Assembly (NCBI RefSeq): GCF_019279795.1
Contig: NC_056735.1
Location: 1,934,838,199 to 1,934,902,198 of the forward strand
DNA from: Protopterus annectens
Lineage: Eukaryota > Chordata > Ceratodontiformes > Protopteridae
Length of the DNA stretch: 64,000 bases
Direction of reading: 5' to 3'
A model generated the notes under the pieces. That model was given only the letters and a program-made list of their open reading frames with translations, ran no database searches and was not told the origin of the DNA. The position numbers and the translations under genes are program-made. How positions within the stretch are numbered: the first letter of the stretch is position 1; every line of letters starts with the position of its first letter. This document shows, one piece after another, positions 33,172 to 44,690 of this stretch.

Positions 33172-34690
33172 GGTTCACAGCTTCATAGGTTCATAGTAGT
33201 TTAGTAGACTAATGGCCCTATGACCTTTACAAGCCTAGCTGTGTAAAAACCCAAGTACCCTTATTGAGCATAGTTAGATGTTCATTGTTAGCAGAGTGAT
33301 TTTGTGATCAGCACCAACTGCCCTTGTCCATGAGGGGCAAAGGTGCCACCACTGGGGTGCATTTACAATAACCCATCCAATTGTCAAGGTTTCACTTGAG
33401 CAGGATCATTGAGAAGCACTGCTTCACATGCAGTGGGAGCCTATTCCAGAAGACTGCAATCACTGGGAGATACATCTGTCTCTCCAGCATGTTTTATGTC
33501 ACATGGTAGGCTGAGATCCCTAGAGCAAGTTATTCTTGTTCCATTTGATTTGTGGATGTCCAGCATTTCCAGTAGGCCAGGATCTGAGAGTGCTCTGTAT
33601 GCCAGGCACAGGCTGCATTTAAGCAGCCTGTATGATACTGAGTACAGTGGCAGGGCTCAGTCTTTCCATGTATGTCATGTTTTGGAGGCCCTGGATTTTC
33701 TTGGTCAGAAAACTTTGTGGTTTCTCCAGTTGCTGAAGATATCTGGTGAGGTACATATAAAAGGGAGCATTCTACTCAATTAGTAGTCTAGTCAAGTACA
33801 GTAGAGCTATGACCTCCCTGGTCTTGGATACGATGCCCTTATTTATGAGGTGCGCAATGTAAAATGCATGTCTTACCACTAACAGCACACAGTGATCGAA
33901 GTTCAAATTGCTATCAACCTGTGTTCCCAAGTCTCGCAACATTGAGTTTGAGCTTAGAGGGGGTGTTATGTATATCATAATTAGCAGGGGTACTTTTTTA
34001 GCAAAGGGGACAATGAGGCTTTTTTTTTTGAGTTAAGTTTCAGTTCATGAGTTTGGTACCAATAATTTGTATGTGTCAGCCCTTTCTGTAATATGTGAAC
34101 ATCATCGGGGGACACTATATGATTGCGCCCAATTGACAGACATCTGCAAATTTGGTAAGCTACAGACCATCTACCTTCACATGAAACTGAGATAAATAAT
34201 TTCCAAACAGTAGAGCGTCCAGCATAGATCCCTGTGGTACTCCATTGGTAGCTGGTCTACTGGTGGAGGTAGAATCCCCAACTTTGATAGTGTGTATTCT
34301 GTTAGTGAGGTAGCTGGTTATTATCTAGTAATGTATGGGTTAATCCCCAGATGGGAGATTTTCTCTGTGATACCCGAATGGGGGATTGTGTCAAAGGCCT
34401 TGGCTAAATAAACATAGGCAGTGTGTCTTATTTTCCCTCATCCAAGACTTTGGGAATATTATCAAAGTAAGTAGTCTAGGTTTAATAAGCAAGATCTACC
34501 CCTGATAAAACCAAAATGGGTCAGGTCAAGAGTGTTGAAGGTCACAGATATGGTCCATGATGATTCTTTCCACAGCCTTGCAAACAAAGCTGATTAGGCT
34601 TATGAGTCAATAGTTCACAGGATCAGTTGCTGGATGTGTAGGCATGTTCATCTGGGAATACAGTTCTAGGACTGCATGTTACTAGATTGA
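33172..34690 (-). mobile_element. CR1 copy, 5'-truncated
   Basis: Minus-strand CR1 from the 3' repeats (AGGTTCACAGCTTCATAGGTTCATAG) through the C-terminal region and reverse transcriptase. About 33760-33950 aligns with 16370-16550 of the intact copy (GTGTTCCCAAGTCTCGCAACA against the GGTCCCCAGGTCCCTAA region). About 34360-34640 aligns with 16965-17240. Many stops, and no intact catalytic region. The 5' limit is approximate. Confidence 0.75.
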
Positions 34691-35542
34691 ACTGCATTGC
34701 ATAGCACACAACATTTGTTAATAATTTATGTAGTGTAGTTAATATATGTGTAAAAGAAGACTGAGACACCAGAGTTGCAGTGCATGGGGGTAGGCAACAC
34801 ATGGCTGCATTGTAAATATGTGAGATATTGTTAGATAGGGCCCTCATTTTTTATGTTTCCACATGTAGTTTCATGGCATAAAGAGTAAATGGACAAAGAG
34901 CATTAATACATGTTAATATTTACTTTGCATAGCACAGTAGCGAGCAGCGAGTTTGTGAAGAGTTGGCAAAGTGTTTTCACATGAAAGATACACATTTCCA
35001 TTACTTTCCCTGTTTGTGCATAGTTAAGCAGTATGCAAATGTGAGCCACATTGCTAAACTTCTGAGAGTTAGTATTGAGTCTATGAAACACACCTATAAC
35101 TTAGCCGACTTTGTGGCAGCAGGTGTAAATGCATTGATGCATTTCGTTTTGAGCACAGATGATACTTGGTTCGAATCCAGGTGTATCTAATTATTTTAAA
35201 TAAACAGTGATAATGCAATGAAATCAGTTCTTTATAATACATGTGTTGCTATGTGTTGGCATAGTGCAGCAGGTTTAAGCAGCATTGCCCAGAGGTAACA
35301 CCAGCACTGTAAATCCACTTACCATCACTTGGCATTGCCATGCAATGCCAAATTCTGCACAAATATAAAGACCAAAAAGTGAAGGTTATCAGCTGAATTT
35401 GGACTGTCATCTCACATAGAGGGGTTACAACAATGTAATCATGTTGTATAGCCAATTGGACTGAATCAAGTGTGTTAAGAGGATATGTGTGTGAAATGGA
35501 GAGCTATGTATTGGATGATATATATATGGGTCTAGGAGTATT
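34691..35542. other. No gene; one tRNA-like B box
   Basis: Mostly unrecognised. GGTTCGAATCC at 35168-35178 is a perfect polymerase III B box, preceded at about 35113 by a weak A-box-like TGGCAGCAGG. The spacing (55 bp) is longer than usual and I cannot fold an acceptor stem, so this may be an old SINE head rather than a tRNA gene. Confidence 0.4.
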
Positions 35543-35626
35543 CACTGAAAGCACATTTCACTGAAAGTCAAATGGCTGTGCACAAATCACTGAAAGCTCA
35601 ATCCACTGAAACACATTTCACTGAAA
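35543..35626. repeat. Five copies of CACTGAAA in 84 bp
   Basis: CACTGAAA occurs at 35543, 35559, 35588, 35604 and 35619, with the larger phrase ACATTTCACTGAAAG twice. It lies just left of the third PLE. Nature unknown. Confidence 0.6.
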
Positions 35627-35719
35627 GTTATATATGGCCTTTTCCCCACTTTTGTGCGACCCTGGATTTAGTATATATAATAATGGGTTGGGGGGTGGGG
35701 GGAAATATATTTTAAGGTT

Positions 35720-36001
35720 ATGGTGAACTGTGATATAAAAACTATTATATATATTGCACAATGTGTCTCATGTTTAAAATTTTATGTAGGGAAAATCAAT
35801 AGAAAACTAAGAAAAAGAGTAAGAGATCACTATTACTGTGCCTGTAAGGGCCACAGTTATAGTGCTATAACGAAACATACTTTAGGTGAAGGGGACAACC
35901 ATTGGTTTAAATTCATGGCTATAGAGATGGTTCTGGACAGTTTGAGAATGGGAGACTTAACAAATAAAACTGAAGGTAAAGAGCTTAGGTGTATTTTATA
36001 A
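35720..36001 (+). pseudogene. GIY-YIG endonuclease domain of a PLE, truncated
   Basis: KTIIYIAQCVSCLKFYVGKINRKLRKRVRDHYYCACKG matches the PLE-type GIY-YIG pattern of a Tyr strand, Cys pair, FYVGK and an Arg helix. The usual EH after the Arg helix reads DH here. The upstream RT is missing. Nicking activity is not expected from the domain alone. Confidence 0.7.
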
Positions 36002-36227
36002 CTTTCCGCACACAAAGGGGCTGGACTGAATTAAAGAGTACCCCTTAAACCTGTGTTGAAGGAGAGAAGGATGTTTAAATGATGTTTCAATTATGTTTAA
36101 ATTAATTTGCTATGTATATGCCATGTTTCTTTAACCCTGTTTAATATGTTTTTAAATTGAGTGTTTCTATTGGTCAGTACTTAACTAATGGTGTTTTAAA
36201 TTGAGGTTTGATTTTTTACTGAATGTA

Positions 36228-36269
36228 TGATCTGAGGAAGTGATCTGTGCATCGTGAAAGCACTTACCA
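36228..36269 (+). ncRNA. Hammerhead-like motif of PLE family 3
   Basis: TGAT, CTGAGGA (36232-36238), stem GTGAT/ATCGT (two wobble pairs), GAAAG (36256-36260), CACTT, then ACCA, partly pairing with TGAT. Same layout as in the composite PLE. Confidence 0.5.
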
Positions 36270-36611
36270 GTTTTCCATTAAAGTGTCTTTAGGAGTTCCA
36301 TTTTACTGTCAGATTTTTACTTCGATATCAATGTGGTGTTGTGCTTTATCACTTTTCTTTTATAGAACATTTTGGTGTTACAGCACAACTTTACAGTCAG
36401 CTTCTACTTGTTTTGTCCTTAAGTTGGAAAGGTGAAGAAGGAATTGTAAACAAACAAGACAATCAAGACACAACACAGGGACAGTGAGGGACACAAAAGG
36501 TAGGGGGACACCATGATTGGGGTGAGGGAGGGAACAACACATGCCCAAGCCCATCAGACAGGATATAGTGAGAATCTAGTCCTTACCCACTGGACTGCCA
36601 TCACTGTCCCC

Positions 36612-37106
36612 TTACTCTGCTGGTGGCTGGAATGCCTGATGTCTTCTCCTCTTCTTACATACCATGAGGGAGAGCAGCCTTTCCATCTGGTGTAGGCATA
36701 CAGCAATGGTGCAGTGTATGACCCTGTGCCCTAACCATAGCATCTCCCGGTGGGTGATGAAATCTCCACTTCTGCTTCTGCTACTGGAGGGTACCTCTGC
36801 ACCAGCTGCCAGGCCAGTACTACTTGAGGGTGCAGCTAGTGCAGGAGCAGCAGAGGCAATGCTGTCATGTTGATTTCCAGATTTGATGGGCATCGGTGCT
36901 GTCGCCAGTGGAGCAGGGGCAGGCTGAGCCATTCGGGCTGGCCAACCTCTCTGTGCTGTGTAGCATTTAGTGATTTGGTACACATGGATGACATAGAGAC
37001 ATTTTGATGGCACATAATAGAAAATAAAAAAAGAGATAAGGGTTGGAGTGAGAAAAAAAAGATATATAATTAGTACCATCATATGTGACATACGATGCAC
37101 TAGCAA
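36612..37106 (-). pseudogene. C-terminal part of a Myb/SANT-type coding sequence, relic
   Basis: The minus-strand frame has a Pro/Ala/Ser-rich linker (AQPAPAPLATAPMP...SSSTGLAAGAEVPSSS) followed by a helical segment THREMLWLGHRVIHCTIAVCLHQMERLLSLM. A similar segment (LTHQQLAELVEATISRRLDAFIGHMENML) appears at about 47715-47808 on the plus strand. Together with the SANT segment at 37550-37900 it suggests a Myb/SANT-like protein of the kind accompanying Harbinger transposons, or a host relative. The order on the minus strand is correct (SANT first). The first 45 codons or so of this frame look like intron or chance sequence. Confidence 0.4.
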
Positions 37107-37369
37107 TTATGCAACTATTTTATCTGAAGTATTACATTTAAATATATGTCCTAACAAATACACACTATACCTACAGATTGCTGAAAGTAGTCCTTGAAAT
37201 GTGCATATATTGCCCAGCCCAGAACCTCTGACTCCCGTCTTATATTTGACTCCTAATGTCGGTTTGTGCTGCAGACTATTACATGCATACTTGCTTTTAG
37301 AATTAGTATATGCATGCTCAATTTGCTGCAACTGTATAAAAAAAACAAAAATCTATCTTTAACTTTTAA

Positions 37370-37500
37370 TAGATTAATACTAGGCTAACTGCCCTTGCGA
37401 GCCATTTTAAGCCTAGCCAATTATCCCTTGTGAGACTCAAACCCTGCACCTTGTTTTTATAAGGCAAACACCTTAACCATTAGGCCACCCTCCCAACCTT
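37370..37500 (-). mobile_element. tRNA SINE with CR1-like tail
   Basis: On the minus strand: GGGTGGCCTAATGGTTAAGG (A box TGGCCTAATGG), then GGTTTGAGTC (B box) 46 bp later, followed by GGCTAGGCTTAAAATGGC and GCCTAGTATTAATC. The tail matches the CR1 3' end at about 15800-15840 (GCCTAGTATGAACC, GGCTAGGCTTATAAATGCC). It sits between the two parts of the SANT relic. Confidence 0.75.
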
Positions 37501-37549
37501 TTAACTAAAATAGTACTTCTCTTGTGCTGCATAAGTACCACATGCTTCC

Positions 37550-37900
37550 TCAGTCTCGCCATTTGAGCAACATGAGCACATTGATTGAACTCTTTGTTGG
37601 CATTAGCTGGGGAAAGAACAGAACAGAACAGAGCATTATGCAAACCAGTCTTGCCTATATCTAGCTTTCTAAGTTTTACAAATACTCTCTTATTGTCATA
37701 CTTGCACAGCTGTGGGTTGTCCACAGTCTCAAATTCAGTCAACCAAGAGTTAAGGGTGTTCCATTTGTGCCTGTCCAGGTCATTAAAATGATGTCTACAC
37801 TTTCCAGTGAGTGGGAAGCCAGTAGCACTGGATACACTCCGAGCCAATCTACTCCATACCTCAGACCTATACTGGAAGCAAGAATAGTCTTCTTTCAGAA
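37550..37900 (-). pseudogene. Myb/SANT-like DNA-binding domain relic
   Basis: The minus-strand peptide EVWSRLARSVSSATGFPLTGKCRHHFNDLDRHKWNTLNSW fits the second and third helices of a Myb/SANT-type (MSANTD/Harbinger accessory) domain: a W near the start, the ATGFPLTGKC turn, then RHHFNDL. The expected N-terminal helix would lie just upstream (37850-37920) but carries a stop. Downstream sequence is not family-typical. Dead copy. Confidence 0.5.
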
Positions 37901-39378
37901 GCCTTTAGCTGAGGCACTTTATTAGGAGTTTAATAAATATCCTGGACACCCCATCTCTGTGCCCTAAACTGGGCAGCTTCCCCACTAGCTCCAGCCATGT
38001 CTAACACCTGACCTAGAGGAATAGAAAAGGATGCCTTCCCGCCAATTCCACTTAAAGCATTTACTGGTAGTGTGCAAACCCAAGCAATGAATTCAACCAT
38101 AACTGCATGATATTAAGCAGACTGCAGCAGTGCGAAGCAGGGATGACATAAATATTTAAAACAGGATGGTTAATCTGACACGTGGTCTTAGTTTGAGGGG
38201 TATCTGGTGATGTAACTTGGAAATATGTATTGAAAATTGGAAGGTAACTGTTAGGTGAGTTAAGTTTGCAGACATCCCCTGGGGCATAAATGTCATAACC
38301 TGATATATTTGCTTTTGGCTTTATACACTGATCAAATTGAATTTTAAAGCAGGCATAAGAGGCTATACATTTTCTTTCATAGTGCTTATTTTCTATCTTT
38401 GCCACAGAAGAAGTGCTGTTAAGACCTAGACTGGAATCATTCTTAAATACAGCTGACTGTTTGAGGTGTCACACATGTATGTGTATGACCTGACAAGTTT
38501 CTTGTATATAGATCCAGTTGTGTATGTTTCTTAGGCCATGCACGTCTAGATAGCAGAATTATACTTAGAAATATACTAGACAGTATAGCCTCTGTCTTAC
38601 ATCTGAAAACACACTAAGGGTGTCTTATCCCTCATACATATATTTCATATCAGCTCCACTATCTAAAGTGTTATAAGTGTAATTGAATATAATGGAAAAT
38701 GGAACAACAGTAAAAATGTCTATTTGCAACTTGGAGTGCATCTGTATGGTTTGTGATGTAAATTGCATGCAACTAGGATTGTGTCAATCTGGCTCATTTT
38801 CAATTTTATAAATGTATGATGGTTTAATAAAGATGTTTCTTGTTTAAAAAAGGGTTAGTAATTGAATAATCTATGTAATGTTGCTTAGGATATATGCTAT
38901 ATAGCAGTATGCGTGAAGTATAATGTTTGTTAATGTCAATTTAATGCAGTTTGACTACCTTTGTATGAATGTAAATTTGCCTATGTCAAAAGTGATAACT
39001 CAATAAAGGTGTTTAAAAAAACAGTGAAAATGTCTAGAATGCACTGGTTTAGAACCCAGGACCATGTGCATGGTAGTCCTATACTTGCACCTGTTGCCAC
39101 AAGAATCCAGAAGGGATACTTTTCTATTTGACAGTCCATTGCTATAAACTACACTATCACAACAGTAAGAATAGGCTGCATACCATGCACTATAACCCAG
39201 GACCATGCATACTCTAACCTTACACTTACACCTGCTGTCACAGCACAGGTGATATGACATTTCCATGAATTACTACTCATGGCAGTCTGTGTCCTGTCTG
39301 CAGGTGTTCAATGACTACAGTTGTTGGGGAGCCTTGCTAATGGCTGCACAACTTTGATGGAAAGTAAAAATTGCAGCA
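37901..39378. other. No recognised gene; two similar tRNA-like patches
   Basis: The 114-codon minus frame at 38061-38405 has no recognisable domain. Two related stretches at about 39039-39110 and 39184-39246 share ACCCAGGACCATG and CACCTG(C/T)TG(C/T)CAC, possibly old SINE heads. AATAAAG-type signals occur near 38827 and 39001. Confidence 0.4.
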
Positions 39379-39390
39379 ATGTATTCTTTT

Positions 39391-39460
39391 CAGATGCCCT
39401 GTCTGCAGGTGTTCTGTCTGCTTCTTGTGTGGGCCACTATTCCAGAATTGTGCACTGGTA
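39391..39460 (+). other. Exon-like open segment with signal-peptide look
   Basis: ATGCCCTGTCTGCAGGTGTT encodes the start of a hydrophobic peptide (MPCLQVFCLLLVWATIPELCTG), preceded by a pyrimidine run with AG and followed by a GTAAGT donor at about 39461. A similar phrase (CCTGTCTGCAGGTGTT) lies 107 bp upstream. It may be chance. No downstream exon that I can tie to it with confidence. Confidence 0.2.
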
Positions 39461-40942
39461 AGTGCCACCCAAATGAGATAAGCACAGCAAAACCTGACAT
39501 TGATTTTTCTTTATTTCCCTTGTTAGCAGTAAGCCACACGCCTCACAAACAGTGGCCAGAAAAATAAATAAAAGGAAAGGGAAAGTAGTTGAAATGAAGA
39601 AAAGCAATCTATGATATAAACACTGCAAAATGTTTGTTCGTACATATGAAATATTTCTACATGGGTCTGGATCTGAACTCTCACTCCAATGAACCTTCAG
39701 AACACAATAAGTGTGCCTTATCACTCTTTACCACATAAACAGGTCTGCAGCAGGGAACTGAAATTATTCTGCATACAACCAGCTGCATCATCATCCACAG
39801 CACCAAAAAAAAACACATAACAGTTATCTGTGCATGTATAAATTTCAGATGTAGTGTACCAAGTGATCACACAACCATTTAAGACTGTTTGCAAAAATGC
39901 AGTTCTATCTTATCTCTCTGTGTTTGTTGCTCATTCTTGTCTTATCTAGCCAGTAATCTGAGACATGCATTCTATTAGGCATTCTATATCCTTGTCCTTA
40001 AAATGTGTAAGGATACTAAATGGCAATAATATGCAGTTGCCAACAAATGAAGGGAAGGTCGTATGTTAATGAACAGAACCTGTGAATTGTGTGCTGCTTA
40101 CTTACATTTCCAACCTTGATAAAATTACTTCTATACACTTTGAAAGTCTAATCTGACACACACATAGGAGGTAGGGCAGTCTGTATTGCTATTCTGTTTT
40201 CCTTCTCCCTGCCAGTAATAATTCACAGTTGCAATCCATTAGCAGTAAACACTGAGGGAGTGTTTGCACTATGTTTACATGTACTACATGGAGGCAAGCA
40301 TTTAGGATTCAACAATCCTAATGAGTTTACACCTCATTTGCATCTTGCTGTGCTAACAGCCTTGAATATACACCATAAAAAGGCAACTGTGTAGCTAGGG
40401 AACCTGACAGAGAAGAGGCTTTGTTTATGTGGAGAACGCAGACGAGCCTATAATTTTGGGATATATTTGCATAGAAGACTACTGAACTTGAGAATGTATG
40501 CTTGCATTTTTCAGGTACATACTACAGATGATGAAATGTAATTTAAGAAAAATCTGTTTCATAGTTTTATAATATATTAACTTGCAAATGCTACTGTTAT
40601 CTGTATATTTAGAAGTACACTGATGACATGAGCATGTTTGTCAGGGCATTCCACAGGTATACATGATTGTCAGTAGCTTAAAATGGAGTGTTCTGTGTTA
40701 CATCTGTACATGTTTCAGGGACAGTTCATTCAATAGCACTTTTAGCATTTCATTGATGGTTTGTTAGCAAAATGTGTAATTTGTTTGTTCTTTTGGAGGT
40801 GGGAGAGCAAAGCTGTACTTTTGTTTTTACAGAAACAAGGATATGTATTGTTACTTTCCCTTATTTTTCATTAAGCCTTGCTTTGTGTGCGAATGTAATA
40901 TGTTACAACTACACAATTGCTGTTGTTTATATTTCAAAATCT
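39461..40942. other. No recognised feature
   Basis: AT-rich sequence with short frames only. A TATA-like CCATAAAAAGG at about 40372 has no visible gene next to it. Confidence 0.45.
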
Positions 40943-40960
40943 ATACTGTTTTATATTTAT

Positions 40961-41228
40961 AAGCCACGGTGGTGCAGCGGTAGTTTTGTCACCTCAAAGC
41001 AAGAGGTTCTCCGGTTCGATTCTTGGCTGGAGTGCCTTCTGTGTGGAGTCTGCATGTCCTCCCCGTGGTCGAGTGGAGTTCAAAAGACATGTGTGAATGG
41101 ATGTGCTTTCGTTGAAGGATGGGCATCAGGCTGGCACCTTGGCACCGTAAAAATCTGCTGCCAATCATTAGCCGACCGGAGTTCTGCTGTTGCGAACCCT
41201 AACTGTGAAAAGCTGAAAGAAAAACAGC
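40961..41228 (+). mobile_element. tRNA-derived SINE, same family as 7239-7488
   Basis: The head GCCACGGTGGTGCAGCGGTA has an A-box-like GTGCAGCGG, with a B-box-like CCGGTTCGATTCT after about 40 bp. The body is CTTCTGTGTGGAGTCTGCATG, GTTGAAGGATGGGCATCAGG and GTAAAAATCTGCTGCC, and the tail is CCCTAACTGTGAAAAGCTG. Target duplication of 18 bp with one mismatch: ATACTGTTTTATATTTAT at 40943-40960 and ATACTGTTTTATGTTTAT at 41229-41246. Full length. Confidence 0.85.
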
Positions 41229-41246
41229 ATACTGTTTTATGTTTAT

Positions 41247-42437
41247 CCAGTGGGGAATACTGAAATGCTACCTTTTCTGTTTTATCTCAGAACAGGTATT
41301 TTTAGTTATGTGATACTTATGTGTACTACCCCTCTGCTGTGTTTTAGGACACCTAGGACTAAGGCCCCAAGGTGTCTTAATCCCCAAAAAACACCCTTCA
41401 GAATCAGGTCATTGTGGAAGCTTTTAGGCACTATGGTGCTTTCTGCCTGAGAGGAGACGTGGAGATATTCCAGGCAGAATGCAAACTTGGCAGTAGATAG
41501 TTGCAGATGTGAATGCAGTAAGCAGCCACCACAGGATATATGATCAGGTACACCATAGGGCCACTGACATGATCTTATCCACATGGAGGACAGTAGCTGC
41601 AGTGGCCCATGATGGGATGGGTACTGGGGGGATTCTGCTATAGATCCACCACTAAAAGCAAAAGAAGAGTTCCAGACTACTGTCAGGGATCCAGACAGCT
41701 CCCAGGAAAGTGCAAAACAGCATGTACTTGACATTGGTGCTACTGTTTCAGGGACAGCAAGGATGTCCCAGAAGGAGCTTCCATTTAGGCTTATGTATCT
41801 CAATTGTTAAATACTCTTGTATAGTAAAATATTTACATTAATACGTTAGTTTTGTTTAACAAGAAAGTGGTTGGGGGATTGTAGATTGCTACAGTTAAGA
41901 AAACATTCTGATTGATTACACATGCGACTTAGGCTGGACTTGTCATCCAAGTTCTTGTTGAAAGTATAGTTAATGGACATACTGTATAAAGGCAAAACGT
42001 TTTACCCCCTTGTTACTGTTAATTGTGATGATGTTTTACTTAAATTCTTCCAGGACCATCCAGCATAGGGAGCATGCAATCATCTGCACATGGTAAGCCA
42101 AACATTTGTATGTCAATACTGATGAGCAGTTCAAAGAAATATTTAGTCTGTGATGTTGGTGTCAGGACTGTTGTGTGTATTGCTGTACTGTCTATAATAG
42201 TGACACCACTGTTAGTTTGTTAGCATATATTGGACAATAGTAGTGTAGGTATTGATTTTTTCATGTGTTTGTTGTTGTTTATTATTGCAAGTGATCCTGA
42301 CAGTGGAAGGGTGGGACTTCTACCACCTGATGTCAGAGTATCAGCAGACTCTGATGATGATGGTGGCCAAACTGAGGACCATTCAGGGGGTGTAGATGTT
42401 GAATTTGACACATGTGTGCAATGTATGGTACCCAGTA
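41247..42437. other. No recognised gene; possible coding relics
   Basis: The 165-codon minus frame at 41306-41803 has no known domain. An acidic plus-strand peptide at 42285-42420 (SDPDSGRVGLLPPDVRVSADSDDDGGQTEDHSGG) resembles the acidic linkers of transposon accessory proteins and may belong to the same decayed SANT-type sequence. A 39-bp segment with AG before and GT after it at 42054-42092 is exon-like. None of this is firm. Confidence 0.3.
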
Positions 42438-42439
42438 TT

Positions 42440-42491
<52 letters not shown>

Positions 42492-42545
42492 TAGATAGAT
42501 AGATATATATATATATATATGTGTGTGTGTGTATATCTATGTGTG
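42438..42545. repeat. (TA)n/(GATA)n/(TG)n microsatellite
   Basis: TA repeats, a short GATA tract (TAGATAGATAGATAGA), more TA, then TG repeats. Confidence 0.95.
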
Positions 42546-42565
42546 TGTATATGTACATATACACA

Positions 42566-42740
42566 TGGATCCCTATCAGTTGATTGACTTTTCAGAAAAT
42601 GGAAATTCATACAGACGAAACAATATGAATGGAGATTGAGGTTCAGCCAAGATTGGTAAATTTGCACTTTTTTCACTGTAGTGTGATCTCTGAGTTGGTA
42701 TATATAATTTGCTAGGGATAATGGGGGGGATACAGGGATG
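42566..42740. mobile_element. MITE-like fragment (weak)
   Basis: The central part TTCACTGTAGTGTGATCTC (42665 on) and GAGTTGGTATATATA recur at 59357-59395 inside the MITE at 59237-59505. I do not see matching terminal inverted repeats here, so it is a fragment or a different subfamily. Confidence 0.4.
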
Positions 42741-44690
42741 GTGTACTGCATGATGTATACCAATATCTGCTAGCAGATGTGTCAGCATGACAGTTGCCAG
42801 AACCAGTAGGATGCCCACTCCTGGAAGAAGAAGAATCCAAAATACATGTTGCTGAGGAAGTGCTAGCACTGTGGACAGGAACTTCATATGTCCGTTCCTA
42901 TGCTGGCTAACCTCTGTAGATGTAGCTAATGGCTAGCAGTGAGGACAGTTCCTTCCCTCTTCCAGAAGACACAGAGATGACAGTGCATTGTGCAGTGTGT
43001 CTTTTATTCTATCTAATGAATCACACAGATGGGACATGTACTACTGCAGATCAGTATATACACACTGGATTATTCTTACTACCTCTATGATAACTGCGGA
43101 GGCACTAACCAGTCCCTGCATGATGGCCCTGCGCATACATTGGGTTGTGGCTAGTCACACACTAACCTTAGATAGAGGCTGGTAACCAGATCTCTACCAA
43201 GCACAATTACCAACTCCCCGTGGGGACCTCCTTGGCTCATGAGTGCTAGGTGAGAATTCATACAACAGTGCACTTGGGGCCACAAAACATCCTTAATCTA
43301 CATTGTACCCTCAACCTTTTCCCTTTCAGATAATTCTGTGTACCCTGGGAATTCACAGGCATAGCAAATATGCTCATGGTGCTGGGTCAATGGATTGTGT
43401 AGGGGGTATGGTGGTCACAGTCCCTGTGTTTGTCAAACACATACTCTGCACCCCTTGACTATGCCAGCTTATCTCCTGCCATCATTATCAGAGGTAGAGA
43501 TCCTGTAGCACCAGACAGGGCAGTCCTGTAGTGCTGGTGCCAGATAAAGTATCACCAGTGAACACATCAAAGCAAAATATATCCAATGTAAATATCACCC
43601 AGCACAACACTTATACATGCAGCTGATAGCTATATAGTTGAATATATGGTAAAATTGAATACCCCTGTCTATTCCATGTGGGTCTGGATGTGCTTTTAGG
43701 GTCCTCGATGTACCTGTTTACCATATGTTACACAGATATAAGGATAAACTGAGCATCTGCAAGGAAAAGCAGACATGCATCTAGTGGTACAATGTGATAG
43801 GACTATGTACCTGGAGCATCTACTTCTGAAACTCTCCAAGGCCTGTTTAACTCTGTCCTGACATCCAGCTCTTTACTGTGGGTCTCCATGGAGGTTGTAC
43901 TACCTTTAACTGAGGCCAGGAACTCTTCCATCTCCATAAGAAATTACTTGGTTGATGAACCACCAGCTGTTTCCCTCAGTTCTCATGTCATAGGTTCTGC
44001 TCTGAGTGTGATGGCATTGATCCTATCCATGGCCCTGTATTAGACCATGTCATAGCTGCAGTCCTGATCACCTACTGTGTTTACATTGTAATTTCCACAC
44101 AGGCATGGTCACAAAAGGTCTAGTAGGTAGAAAGGACTAAAAAGAGCCATAAACCATGGAGATAAAGGGCCTCCAGCCCCACAGTATTCTCCTCATCTGT
44201 ACATTTAGGCTTGTGGATGGAAGGGGATGGGACACCAGATGCAACATTTTTCTTTTTTTGCTTTTTTTTTTGAGCCCTATTTTTAGACATAGCTCTTCTG
44301 GTATGGAAAACTGGAGAACTGACAGCCTAGTTCATGTTTGGCCCTTGCAAAATTGTACAGTAAATAAATGACAGAAGTGCGACTGAACAGTAAAATATGC
44401 CATTACAATATTTCTGCTAACCCGCTGCCTCTCACTATTTGATATTCAGATACACAGGTTTATGAAATTCCTGTTTGGGTACTGTTATTAAAAGTGAATT
44501 CTGTTTAATTTTATTGTTATTGTTATCAACATAGTTAAGAATACAAATGTAACTCTGCTTGCATTTCTGTTCCCCCACCCCTCTTTGTTGCTATAGTTTC
44601 CACTTGAATACATGTTTCCCTCACATTGCTTTCACTATAACATGTAGCAGCACAGTGACCTGCACCCACTCCTCTGAAAAGGCCTGTTGG
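42741..44690. other. No recognised gene
   Basis: A helical minus-strand peptide at about 43900-43960 (MEMEEFLASVKGSTTSMETHSKELDV) resembles the C-terminal helices of SANT-type relics but is interrupted. The rest is unrecognised. Confidence 0.35.

Larger units (their letters stand above)
35700..36440 (+). mobile_element. Penelope-like element, third family, 3' remnant
   Basis: Only the GIY-YIG end (35720-36001) and the 3' region with a hammerhead-like motif (36228-36269) remain. No reverse transcriptase. It differs in sequence from the other two PLE families in the window. The boundaries are approximate. Confidence 0.65.

Noticed and set aside
35105-35190. tRNA gene suggested by a perfect B box
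   Set aside because: A box weak and spacing too long; no acceptor-stem pairing found. More likely an old SINE head.
41306-41803. 165-codon minus-strand open frame
   Set aside because: No recognisable domain, signal or relative in the window, and the flanks show no gene structure.
39391-42420. A possible three-exon secreted protein gene joining 39391-39460, 42054-42092 and the segment from 42285
   Set aside because: The first two segments are in compatible phase, but the third then gives a short peptide ending in a stop, while its more protein-like acidic frame is in another phase. The start phrase is also locally duplicated. Evidence too weak.
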